From Nymphaea colorata (lineage: Eukaryota > Streptophyta > Magnoliopsida > Nymphaeales > Nymphaeaceae): a DNA stretch of 64,000 bases. Below the pieces are notes generated by a model. That model was not told the origin of the DNA. It saw nothing but the letters and a program-made list of their open reading frames with translations, and did not search any database. Of this stretch, positions 28,411 through 40,375 are shown one piece after another. Each line of letters starts with the position of its first letter. The first letter of the stretch is position 1. Both the position numbers and the translations under genes were made by a program. The stretch covers positions 8,320,001 to 8,384,000 of the forward strand of contig NC_045150.1 in assembly GCF_008831285.2 (NCBI RefSeq). Direction: 5' to 3'.

Positions 28411-29588
28411 AGCCTTGATAATTGGTACTGCGGAAAAGTTGTCGGTTTACACATAGCAGTTCTGCTTGCCATTGTTTCTTGTATGCGGGCTCTAAAAAAC
28501 TTCAGCTTCAAATCTAGACCGTTTTGCTTGACATCCAGCAGGAAAGAGTTGTGTTTCCTTTTCTTCTGTCAAATGATAGGATTAGAAGATAACAGATGAT
28601 GAGCCAATATTCACAAATCATCAAAATCCTTGCTTGTACCATATGACAGTTGAGATGGGTTTTCCTTCTTGAGGAGGATTGAATTAGGAGCCCTTTAGTT
28701 TCTGGTGTCAATTCCACATCCATGCTGACGAAATGTCACAGTGTGATGTCTAAAGATGAGACACTGTTTCTTCGTATTTGAATAGTTTCATACAACGCAT
28801 ATTTCAGAAAAAGATGATGGTTTAATAGTCATCCAGCGGTTAATTTCTCCTGCAAGACGTCATGTTTGAACCTCGCATGGATAAAATTAATCACGTTCTT
28901 TGGTTCTGGTTCTTGACTTGTAGCTAGGTTTTCTAGCGATCTGAATTGACTCAGGCGATTCCCAGGCCAACTTGGCGAGTCAGCCAACTATGGTTTAGAC
29001 AGCAGGAAGCAAACACATCTTCATTTGATAATGCATACCCTTGATACCGTCGACAATGAAATTTGAAACCTAGTCATATTTTGCTACATGTTGAGAGCTG
29101 CCACTGAAACTGCAAGAAAGTCGCGAGAAGCAATACATGAATAGAATGTTTCTCACACTAGATTAGAAATAGTGCCAAGCTGTTGGGGAATCCGCCACCA
29201 GTAAGGTGTTTGTTTGCCATGTGTCTGTTGAGATTAGACTAAATAGAAATTCTTCTCAACTAAGGAATCATCAGGGAAATAATGAACAAGATGAGCAAGC
29301 TTCCTGCATCCTGAACAAATTAAGCAAATATTTGAAAAAACCAAGCAAATAATCTAAGGAGCTTTGGAAATTGTTAATCGTCAAAGAAAAACAACTGGAG
29401 GCAAAGGTTCAGAGTTGATTGGCTTCACGGAGGAGGCATTTTTAACAAAGTTCTCTGCATATTTATTAATGCAAAATGAAGGGAGAAGAATAAATGGATA
29501 ATCGTTTACAAGATGATAACCAGTTCATGGAGTTGTCGAGGACTCGTAGGCCTGTAAGACTTTTTTGTTTATGAATCTCCTCTCATGT

Positions 29589-29790
29589 GTAGGCCTGAAC
29601 AAGAGCTGAGTCGACTTGACCTTGGATCCACTCATGAAACCTGTGCTGAGTCAAGCTTAAACGAGTCAAGCTCAAATATGAACTCGAACTCGACTCGATT
29701 AAGTGAACGAGTCAAAACATCAACTCGAGCTTAGCTTGCTTAGCAAAAGAGTCGGCTCGAGATCGAGCTTGGCTCGTGGTTCAGGCCTAC
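29589..29790. mobile_element. MITE-like element with 12-bp TIRs
   Basis: GTAGGCCTGAAC at 29589-29600 and its exact reverse complement GTTCAGGCCTAC at 29779-29790 bracket about 200 bp rich in TCGAGCTC-type motifs. This kind of sequence is widespread in plant genomes. No coding capacity. A target duplication is not obvious, so the superfamily is open. Confidence 0.6.
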
Positions 29791-30847
29791 TCAGGTTGTC
29801 ATAATGGTGCAGCATATGGGACAACTTCTTGATATGATTATAATAAGAAACCAAGGAGCTTTTGTGCGCATACAAATACATCGTCAATTTATTCTCACTG
29901 TGGACGATGTCGTGGACTCTTGGCCGGAATTGGTTTACTAATTCACTATCAAGATTGATTTGGTTAAGACATTTGACCGACATATCAATTGAGGTTCTTA
30001 CGGTGAGAGTTTGATCTAATTGGGTTTCACGAAAGATAGACTGATTAGACTGTGTTTGTTCTCAATGACATCCTTTTCAATATTTCAAGTGGGAGCAATG
30101 GGAGATCACTTTAGCAGTTGAAAGGGGATGTGCCTCGCTGTATCTTTTTATAGATATAATGAAGATTGTCTCTAGGAAACTGCAAATAGGAACATTAAGA
30201 CAACGTATTAAGTTTCAGTACTATGATAGAAAGATTATATTCTATTTTCTTTTATATGCAGATGTAGGGATGTTAATATATCCGATTTGGTTCGGATATT
30301 TGACCGAAACGTTCCAAAACAGTGGGATATGATTTTTTTTTTTAAGAAATTGGATCAGATTTGGATTTAAAAAATGACATCAGACATCAGATCAGTTTGG
30401 AACTAAATATACATTATTACCCAATCAGATTTAAATTCAGCTTAAATTTAGTTTTAAATAAATATCCTATATTCAATGCTCTTACATCTTGAAAATCAGG
30501 TTGGATTCAGTTCAAAATTCAGATTTGGATTCAGACATGAATGTAAAAGTCAGATTTGCATTAGATTCAGATTGTCAAATCTTCGGATATGTCTTTTCTA
30601 TGTTTGTATTTGGAATCCAAATATGTGAATATCCAAAAAGCTGATACATTTGAACATATATCTGATTTATCTAGATGGTGTGCTCCTTTTTTTTAAGAGC
30701 AAAAAATGACATGCTTGTCTTTCCGTCTTTCCAAAATTCAGTTGGTCTCAACAAAAGTGCTCACGATTCAGTTGGTTTTTGAGTTATTGAAGACAAATCC
30801 CTTTATATTTATGTTTCATGCGGTCAACATATTTAAAGCTAATCTTC

Positions 30848-31120
30848 AAGGGGGTTGGCACAACGGAATTGGGTAGGGGCTAGTAGGCAACCCGTCTCCA
30901 CTTCGAAATCCTGGGGTGCCAACTCTTTGTGTTATAAATGAGGGCTACCGACACGTAAGTTGGAGTGCGGTGGAAGCAGTATCTCGAAGCACCAAAGCAG
31001 ACCCTATATCTTAGGGAACGAGGGGTTGGATGGAAGTTTCAGCCTTATTAGGGCAGTGGATCAAACTTCACTCACCCGAGAAAGCTGGTTGCGGTGACTT
31101 TCTGATAGTGGTATTAAGAT
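30848..31120 (+). mobile_element. tRNA-derived SINE candidate
   Basis: Starts GGGGGTTGGCACAACGG, resembling a Pol III A box (TGGCNNAGTGG), followed about 45 bp later by a B-box-like ACTTCGAAATCC. A tRNA-unrelated body follows to about 31120. Spacing fits a tRNA-related SINE head. Target duplications were not found. Confidence 0.55.
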
Positions 31121-31431
31121 GTATGAAGTAAGAAACGTATCAAAAGTTGCTTATAGACTACCCTCCTAAAATTTAAGCTTCACTCTTCCTCAAGAGTAGC
31201 TAGGCATTGCTTGTTGAAGTCAATTCTTCTTACTCTTGTATCTTGACTCGCTAATTCACAAATTAAATGTATTGAAAAGCTTGTTGCTGGTTTCATGGAT
31301 AGATGAATAGAATCATAATAATTGAACTTCTTCAAGTACTTGGATGAGATCACTTTTGTGAGCCTGAAAAAGGGGTGGAAAATTTACTCTTACATCTATG
31401 GAGGCTTGAAAGTTGCTGGCATGGATGCATG

Positions 31432-31615
31432 GTAGTGACGGAGCTAGGATTTTCTTCTTAATCAGGCTGAACGTAAAATATGACACGAATATTGAAAATT
31501 CTTATAAGGGCCAAATTAGAAATTCCAAAAACTTTAAAGGTAAAAATTTAAATTTCAAAATCTTGGGGGGCTGGTTTCATTCAACTGTTCCTCGACCAAG
31601 GCGGGGTTTACGTTA
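31432..31615. repeat. dispersed GGAGC(C/T)A repeat, copy 2
   Basis: Starts GTAGTGACGGAGCTAGGATTTT and has the AATTTAAATTTC-like interior of the family. Related to the segments at 21418, 40188 and 42925. Confidence 0.5.
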
Positions 31616-32221
31616 ATCTAGTAGTAGAAGGAAAAGTACTCTTAACTCTTGATAGGCTTCAGAAATCGAAAAAATTTTCTTGGTTAAAAGATGTTTCTTA
31701 AATCTGCGGATTTAAGATTCTCAATGATCTTAAATCCAAGGCTATCAAATACTCCCTAAGAGTCATGTACCCCAACCTTTTCTTGTATTTTCCAATTGAT
31801 GGTTCCAGAATAATTTGAAAACAAGTCGACTTTTTTGTTGTTAAGAGGCAAATACTTGATATTATGATTTGGAAGCTGTGGATTGAGAATGCTGATGTCC
31901 ACCGAGGTGAATTCTTTATCTTCAAGAAGCATTTTGCATGTGGGGCTCAGTTATTTAAAAATCGTCTTAAATTTGACCGGTCTAAAGAAGAGAGGGAAGT
32001 GATTGTGATATGGCTGAGAACAAGTCATTGGTATGTGCAAGTCCTGTGTGGACTTGATGTTGAAATTTTTGTTATTTGCACTAAAAGACAGTGATAGCAG
32101 GGTGTCCTGTTAGTGATAAGATTGATGTTTATGATGTTTATATTGTAGGAAGGGTTAAGTGTCTTCCTCTAATCTATAACCCATAAGATATATGCATGTA
32201 ATGTTTGTTTGTTTGCTTTTT

Positions 32222-32720
32222 TTTAAGGGCGAGTGGTTAAGGCCACTGGTGCCCCTCATTGCCCGTCCCCCTGGGTTCACAGAGCATGCTTCAGAACCTT
32301 TTACGGTTCAGAGGTAGAACATACTGGGACGTGATAGTGACCACTCCAAGATTCGAACACAAGTCTTTAGAGGAGTCGGACCACCTTACCGCCCAGTACA
32401 CTACCACCCTTTGGAGTGAGTGGGATGATTAATCCCATCACAAGGGTGAGAGCCAAAGCCCCTTCCTCCTCTCGCTTCTAAGGCCTAGAGCTTTATCGGT
32501 GCCTGGCGATGAGATATCGATGTGTTTCAACTTGCACATAGAACTCACCCTCCTTATAGTACAAGGGCATAACCCCACTCGAGTCGAAGCTGAAACACAC
32601 TGTTTTATGCACCTCAAGTCTTGCCCATTTTGAGCTAAGCCCCTCGGAGTGCAGTTGAAGAGAAAGTTTGGATATTTAGTGCTGCTGCCTTGCAGCCATT
32701 TAATTTTTTCATCCTGCAAC
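32222..32720 (+). mobile_element. tRNA-derived SINE or related repeat
   Basis: The head GGGCGAGTGGTTAAGGCC followed by CTGGGTTCACAGAGC looks like A and B boxes of a tRNA-derived promoter. The body from about 32430 is shared with 42650-43200 and, for a short core, with 34600-34650 (core TTCAACTTGCA). The shared body shows this is a multi-copy element; its full limits are uncertain. Confidence 0.55.
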
Positions 32721-34842
32721 AAGATATAGAATAAGTAACCTCCTCATGAGAGGAAGATTCTTCAAGATACTTAACAACAAATATATAAAAATATGGCTAT
32801 TGTAGTCTTTGATTATTTCATTGATTATGATGAATAAATTCCGGTGAACCCCAGCGGAATTCATTGGAGAAGAGAACATTCACCTACCGCCTAGAGAAAG
32901 GGCGATTGGTTTGGATTCAGATTAACTAATTAATACATGAGGATTTGAATTAAGACCATGATTTGGTAGCATTAAAAATAAAACCCTTAGTACACAAGCA
33001 AACCACTTGCACCCCAACCCAATTCCCACACCAAGTTGCACCAATAAACATGAGCTATATATGCTGATCATTATTTTAAAACTTTTATTAAAATGTAATA
33101 TTGCAGTTAAAAGAAAAATTGTTCTATACAATAGCATAGAAATTTTATTAATTTTCAGAATTTATCAAAGCATATCTTCATCTTCATTTAGTTTGCATTC
33201 TACAGCCAATGCCCCTTAAATCAAAAGATAAATAAAAGATTCCATCATTTATATTTAATTGGTTGGATCTTTATGAGATCGTCGTCAGAAATCAAACTCC
33301 GATTAACATTCAGTTATGAAATTGGGCTGGAAATCGGTCTCTCTTTTCCATGTACATCCCCACATCATAGCTGTCTCGTCAGATTGCATATTCTCCGAGT
33401 AAATAATGACCGGTTAGGTATTGAGCGTGACGCTTCTACCTCCATCCTTACGTCTACACTTTTTTTTATTACCATTTACAAGAGCCTTCAATGTTCCATG
33501 CTTAATTGTTATCAAATCCCGAACAAAAAATTTTTGCTCAAGGGACATGACTTTAGAAATTCTCATTCCTTCTTAAGGACTTGTTTGACAATGGAAACAG
33601 TGACATTCTTTGATCTTTGCCATAAATTCATTTATTCTATGGGGTATGTGGTTCGGGCTGATGTGCACCTAGCTCTTTGCACTAATCGATGCTTGCTTGG
33701 AGACATAGTCGCGCCTCTCCTGTTTTATTTTGCCTTTTTTTTTTGTTTTGTTTGTTTGATTTTTGCATTATGTTTTGTATTCCTTTTGTTCTTGTTCCTT
33801 TGTGACGAATTGTCACAATTTCTGCTACTGATTTCCCATTTTGTCGGCTCTCATTGAGCTAAACACAAAGTAGTTTCCATGCAAGACTTGCACTTGCCAA
33901 CAAAATTATCGAAAAACATCAAGCGACTAACAAGTTCGAAGAAACTCTCTGTAGATCTCTTTCTCAGAATGAGCTCCAAAGAAACACAAGTCAATTTTCA
34001 TGGAAGTCATTCTCTTCCTAACACAATTATCAACGAGGAAGCAACCAACCAACTCATCTCTAATTATCAACGCCACCCACCATGTGCAACCAACTGTCTC
34101 CTCTCGTCACCATCCTTTGAGAACCCACCTTACAAGCAACCCGGCCCCATGGTCCTTAATTTCCACACCTCTTATTATACTGCCATGGTTACGATTATTA
34201 TTATAATTATAATCGTGATGATGCTGATGACGATGATGAATGATGCATGGTGATGACTTGGGCCATTAAATGAACTTGTTTCCTGCCAGGTAAAGCTGCC
34301 CGCATCTTACCTGCCTTTGAAAGAATAAGAGTACTGCAGATCGACCTGTTAAGTCGCCACCCTCTGTAGCTTAACTAAGATGAAACGCCGGCAAAACCTT
34401 TTAGTTCTCTACCGTAAGGCTGCCGGAGGCATATATATGGACATATCGATCGATCATAAACTGTATGAAGCACCAAGAAACTTGATCTTAGTTGCTAGGA
34501 ATAAGATGGATTCTGTTAATTTTGAGATTTTAACCTGATGTTCAATTCTATTATAATAACCCTAACACCTTCTTTCTGGTGTCCTACAAGATTTAGAGAT
34601 ACATGAAGAGATTTCAATATGCTTCAACTTGCATTTAAGACCCATCTTTTTAAAATACAATAATATGGTTAGGCAGATTCAAAGTGGAGATATCAGGAAA
34701 ATAAAAGTTTAGAACTCACTGCAACAAAAATGTGAAGAAAATACCTTTCTTTCTTAGACGTTACATCGTCGAACGTAGTAATGGTAGAAAGAAGACAAAA
34801 AGCGGTTTTTCTTTTTCCAATATCAGAGAGAGAGATTGATTC

Positions 34843-36168
34843 TTATCCAATAGGGGCCGTCCTGAGGGCGGCGCGCCGCTGTTCCTCCTCCAGGCACTCC
34901 TCCTCCGCAAAGACTCCGCCCCGCCGGAAAACAACCGAGCCCTCCGGCAACTCAGCGAGATCGGCGAAAAAAGACTCGTCCTCGCCGAAGTCCACCTCCC
35001 CACCGCCACCAACGCCACTACCATCGCTGCCCATTTGAGTGCAGCCCAAGTCTCCACCGTCCATCTGCATAGCCTCCGAGAGGATGGCGTGATCCGCGAC
35101 GTCGGAGAACCAGCAGACGCCGTTTCCAGCAAAGACGTCATCGTCGAGCTCGAACTTGTTCGCGGCTTCCCCTGACTCAGGCTCCGGGTGCGGCTTCTTG
35201 GCCTCCTCCCGCTGTGGCTTGGTCTCGTCGGCCTGACCGGGAGTCCGGCCGGCCGCCGGCAAGGGGTGGTTGTGTTCGCAGGCGTACGTGATCAAGAGCA
35301 TGGTGGGGTCCAGCCGGCTCCTCTCCACCTGCTTTCTCGCCGGGCACCCTTTGCTGCTGCTGCACCGGTAGTACCCTCTGCAGGGAAGAATTTTCCCACG
35401 AATTGGAATCACCAAACACATGAAAACAAGAAAAGAAAGTTGGAAATCGAAGGAAACGAGGGCACCCATCTCGCCATTCATGAGAATTCCCAGAGAAAAT
35501 CTTCCTGATTCCGAGGACGGTATTTTTGTTATTTCTAAGACCTTCAAGGGTGTATTCGTTTCTAGAGCAGAAACCGTGGGCTATATCCCCATCTTCCATG
35601 CTCCCCTTTTTGGCTGCTTTAGCTTCTCCATATCAATCAAAAGACCAAAGTACCCTCCCTTGGACATCTTGCCGTCCAAGAAAATTTTTTTTTCCCCTCA
35701 TTGGTCTCTTCTAATTTGAATGAAAAGGAACGAAGATTGACGGAGAATTAGAAGGAAACGAAGAAGAGATAAGAGGAGATGGATCAACCTTGGATAAGGA
35801 GATCCCTTGATTGGTTTCTGCCCATACTTCCGCCATGCCCACGAATCGGAAGGTGGAGTCGTCTCGCCTTTTTGCTTGGAGCCCTCGATATCACTGATCG
35901 GAACAGTGATCACTTTCTTCTGTACAGCTTTCTTACTGAATTTGGCGCACAGTGAACACCCTTCGAATTAACAAAGAGAAAAAGAGAGACACGGAGACCA
36001 AATTACCGCCAGACACAGAAGAAGATCACATCAGTACCTTCTCTTGGGAGACGAGTCGTGGACGCTGTGATTGCCGGAGAATGCTGCGGATTTGCCCGTG
36101 GACGGCTGGAGGACCCTCTGCACGCTCACGGGATTATCGTCCGACTCCACCGAGTTGAACGCGTCCAT
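34843..36168 (-). CDS. group IIe WRKY transcription factor (WRKY65/69-like)
   Basis: Nuclear DNA-binding regulator that recognises W-box (TTGAC) promoters. Exons on the minus strand: 36038-36168, 35789-35935, 34843-35377; 813 nt, 270 aa, with GT-AG introns of 102 and 411 bp. One WRKY domain: WRKYGQK at residues 78-84 and a zinc finger C98-X5-C104-X23-H128-X-H130. The second intron interrupts the domain after PYPR, the conserved intron position of the family. The [20 protein letters not shown] block and the [10 protein letters not shown] stretch are typical of subgroup IIe. The C-terminal third is acidic (for example [22 protein letters not shown]), suggesting an activation region. The start is the ATG at 36168. 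For exon 2 I chose the acceptor that keeps the frame (SKKAVQKKV). Confidence 0.92.
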
Positions 36169-37178
36169 AATTCACAAGAGGGAGAAAAGATCCCGGTACA
36201 ATACAACTTGATGGGGGCGCAGCAGATACTTCTTATCGAAGGCACATGTCGGAAATCGGTGTGTCATCCGAGAAATCCTGCCGGGAAATTGAGGCAAGCC
36301 ATGCCGGAAACTCCAAGACTGACTAATTGGCGAGGAGACGTGGGGGCGATCAGGGACGTTCGTGCTTCATTTTGTTAAACAAATACATGGATTATTTACT
36401 TCATATTTATAAGGTCGTGCACTCCATGCTTGTGCATTTAAGTTTTCCCTTAGACTCGAAATTATTATTATGCCCTTACATACTTACCATATTCTACCCA
36501 AATCATAGAAATCTTCATCAAATAATCGGTTGTTAACTTCCTACTCTAGTTTTTAAGCAAAATCTTCATAAAAAATTTACTTTTTTTCAAAACATTAGTG
36601 CATTTTTTTTTCTCAAAAATTATAATCAAATTGTCGTTTTCACCTGAATGTGACACAGAAGAATCCAAAAATTCTCACATTAATTCGATCTATTTACAAC
36701 ATTTTGTTGTGGTAAACTTTGTCAACTCGTCTCGATCGGGGCGCGAGATCTGGCCAGTGAGCTTTTTCGCACATTTAATAAAGTCAAAGCCGCGTAGGGA
36801 TAAGATAACGGCTGTTATGTCCTGGATAGGGATATTCAAGGGTAATATGGGCAATGTGGTTGAAGGTTAAAATAAAGGGATTCACATGGCTGCTTGCTTC
36901 CACGATGGGAAAAGGTGTCACAAACTTGTCTCGAACCGTCATTTTCTCTGCCTTTAAAATAAAAGGAGGGGCCAATTAAAAGGGAGGGAGTCACTTTAAA
37001 TGGATCGCCACTTGACCTGTTCGGATTTATTTTACGTTTCCTAGGATGGATCTGCTCCCCCTCCTCCTTGGCCCTCGAGCATGATTGGTTTATTTTTTTT
37101 TAATAAATTAATTTTAAAGGTGGAATTTCACGTGATAAAAACGTTTGAAAAGAACGGCGGAAAATAATATTTAAGAAA

Positions 37179-37238
37179 ATCATAAGCTAATTCATCTTGA
37201 TTAGGAAAAGTTTTTGGATCGATGAATTAGCTTATGAT
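37179..37238. repeat. perfect 18-bp inverted repeat (60-bp hairpin)
   Basis: ATCATAAGCTAATTCATC at 37179-37196 and its exact reverse complement GATGAATTAGCTTATGAT at 37221-37238, separated by 24 bp. The flanks do not pair. Could be a small transposon remnant or a hairpin RNA; no family recognised. Confidence 0.85.
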
Positions 37239-40187
37239 CCGGTATAACATAGTTGATTGAGATCATCTGGTCTTTAGTTTGATTTTCATGCAACTTATAC
37301 CTCCGTGTTGTGAGTGGTGCGACATGGTACCTAAGTTGAAAAGTATAATGCTGTTATGGGTAACGTCCGTGTAGCTGAAAACTCTAAAGAGAGAGGGGAT
37401 AAATGAGCTTTTGAGCATCATTTCCAACAAACTGTGGATTGTTAATCTCCTGTTCACCCAAAAAATGTTCTATGGTCCGTCTTTCAAATGCGTATAGTGT
37501 TTTATGGTGTTTTTCATAAGATTTGGTTTAGTTGAAAAAAACATCCAAATACGTTGTTGTCTAGATTGAATTTTACAAGCTAAGATATAATTGTTAAGAC
37601 TTTATACAATTCAAATTATACATTTAATTTTCATGTTTTTTGAAATTCAATACATTGTGCATTGGACTCTATGTTCCAAGGTAAATCTGCTGGGAGGTAA
37701 GTACCTATACTTGATCAACATAAGAAAAAGGGTAGAGCCAGAAGTTTATGGTGAAAAGGCACTAGTAAATAAAGTTTTAACCTTTAAAAGAGGTATCAAT
37801 ATATAAGTGAGAAAAATTACCACAGAACAGTTTTGTGTAAGCAATTGCCCACACATGTCAGCCGCCTTAGCTAAAAACAATCCTTAGTTAGTTGGAAGAT
37901 ATGGAGTTAGAAGATAAAGGGGCAAGAGGTCAAAAGTAGGAAACGTGATCGACGGTCCTTGTATACATACACCTCCAAAGCGTGCCCCCTAAAGTTTTCA
38001 GTTTTCTTCCCAGAACCAACAAAAAACACGAATGCAGAATATGTGAAAATATATGAATAATAAAATTATGAAAATATGCTTAAAATAAATCTTATATATG
38101 AAAAAAATCAAATATTGCATTCTACAGGGGCAAAGACATTATATATATATATTTTCATGAGACACTAAGCATATGGTTAACAAATATTGAATTGGTCATC
38201 AGGCAGTGACCTAAGTCTCGTAGGACTGCTCTATATAACTGGACCCAGATCGACCCAAGTTCAACCATTAAATTAATCTTTCAAAGAATGGTCTCCGTGG
38301 CCATACGGCCCGTGAAGCCCCCACCTATCTAACTGTTTAAAAGCATTAAGTTTATATGGTTGGTTTTAATTGTTTTAAAATTTTCACAATTTTTAGTATG
38401 TTATAATACTACTCCTATGGTTTAATGTGAAAAAGTAAAAGGAACGAGATAATGTGAAAGAAGCATGTCTGACTGCGTACACACGCAAATAAATAATAAT
38501 GAACATAAATGTAAAGAGAAGTTGGTACGTATGATACCGAGCTAGACTTGTAAGAAGTCACTTTCGCTGTTGATTTCTTCAAGTTAGACGGCTCATTAAA
38601 ATCAAAGCGAGAAAATAGACATGATATTTTAGTCATCTAATATTGTTTAACAATTTTTTCTCATTAATTTTCTTTCAACCATGTAAAAATAGATAGCCAA
38701 GATGACAACCACAACACACGTTCTTTAACCCTTGATCGTTCCAACTTGAAAAGGATATTTTCTCGGGAGTTTGTATAATCAATAATGTACAACGTGTAGA
38801 CTAGAGTCTGGATAAATATTTATAGAATTCGTGATATACATGTAAAGTATAAGTAGATTTGGGTGAGTGGGAGGTTCATCCATACTGCCCAAAAGAAGTC
38901 CAAAGCTGCCCTCCATTCCCCTTGCCTCTGGAGTCTTAGACTGTGTCGCCTGATGGTAGCAGTGAACCCGTTAACTTGGATGTCGAGTCCCCTTATGAGC
39001 AGAAGCATAACACCTACAATAATTGAACTAAAAACATGCTATTAATAGGCTCTTAACTCGACCAGCTATGTTAAGACCATTTAACACAATTTTTAATAGC
39101 TTGTAAGGAGCCACTTGCACATTTATTATTATTTTTTCAAGTAAAAAAATGTCATACAATTTTTTTTTTTTGAAAAGATAAGTTTACATATCGAAACTCC
39201 ACGAACAATTAATCAAGTTGGAAGTTGATTGAACCAGTCTTAAGCCTGCCAATTTGCAAATTGACGAATTCATAATTCGACCGGATCAGTTGCAAAGCCC
39301 TAAAAGCTAAGACAACAAGATTTCAGAAAAATTAAATTAATTTAAATTATGAAAATTCCTTTAATGTTTTAAAAATATTTGACAATTGGCACCTCTTGAA
39401 TCGGCCACCAAATCAAATCGGTCTGCCAGTCGGTCCGAATCAGCCGATTCGAGCTTATTTGAGTAACAGCTGGATGAATAATTAACTATTAGTCATGCAA
39501 TATTTCACAAACAATATATTTAATCAAATTAACTTGGAGGAGCTGGTGTTGATCGGATCAATGGTTGGTAGGTAGTCAGTCGCTGGTTCAAATAAAGAGA
39601 TACTTGCTCCTTGCACAAATAAATCAACACAGATGTGTATGTGCTCGGATCCTTGGTGGGAAAATGATTTTCGAGGTTTTATGCTCCAGGTGAGCTCCTT
39701 CAGCCGGAGTTGTTTCCTCTACTTAGTAATTTTTTTTTTAAAGAAACCCCGACATTCATTCGTAAGCATAGGATGACAGATTATTCATTTAGAATGATGC
39801 CAAAAACTAAGGAAATATAGTTTATTCAATGGTTAGGTTTTGCAGTCAAATCTTAGTTTAATTATTTAGCAATACTTTGGCAGCTTTGGTGGGCACATAG
39901 AAAACAAGGATAATAACAATCCCATCTCATCTTCTTTGGCAATATTTGCGATTTGGACTGGACGGAGAAGATGTTTAATTGCGATAAACTCCATCACAAC
40001 CATATAACAGTCAGCGTCTCCTATCCCCAGATCTGTGACCCATGAAGAGATAAATTCTGAAAAGCAAAAATATTGGACAAAATGAAGATTTCATTCTACC
40101 ACCGAGTTGAAAGTTGAAGCCCCTACTCTTTCTCTTATCTCACTAGCTGTTCTTATCTTACTTATAGTATGGCTTCGACTCAAGGGC

Positions 40188-40375
40188 GGAGCCAAGGGGG
40201 GATCCGCACGAGTCCTGACCCCCCGTGAAAAAAAGATTTAAAAAAAGTTTACATTTAAATTTTAGAAAATTTTCACTTAACAATAATTTTGAAAAATGAT
40301 ATTTCAGTCCTTATCAAAATTTAGAAACTTTAATTCAAATCATCTTATAAAAAATTTTTAGCTTCGTCACTTCCA
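40188..40375. repeat. dispersed GGCGGAGCCAAGG repeat, copy 3
   Basis: Begins GGGCGGAGCCAAGGGGGG and ends near TTTTTAGCTTCGTCAC, whose reverse complement (GTGACGAAGCTA) resembles the start of the copy at 31432. This suggests imperfect inverted ends. Confidence 0.5.

Larger units (their letters stand above)
28411..34842. other. intergenic, transposon-derived repeats
   Basis: About 6.4 kb between RABA1 and the WRKY gene, starting with the RABA1 3' UTR. It holds a TIR element, two tRNA-derived SINE candidates and other dispersed repeats listed separately. A 30258-30660 stretch is built of imperfect repeats of GATTCAGATTTGGATT-like sequence and is probably a decayed MITE. Open frames at 33273-33857 and 33879-34253 are not supported as genes. 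Confidence 0.5.

Noticed and set aside
33273-33857. 194-codon plus-strand frame with a hydrophobic C terminus
   Set aside because: The Phe/Leu/Cys-rich tail comes from a poly-T-rich stretch; no family motif, no compositional shift, no promoter.
33879-34253. 124-codon plus-strand frame
   Set aside because: Ends in an Ile/Met run from an ATT/ATG simple repeat; nothing recognisable in the rest.
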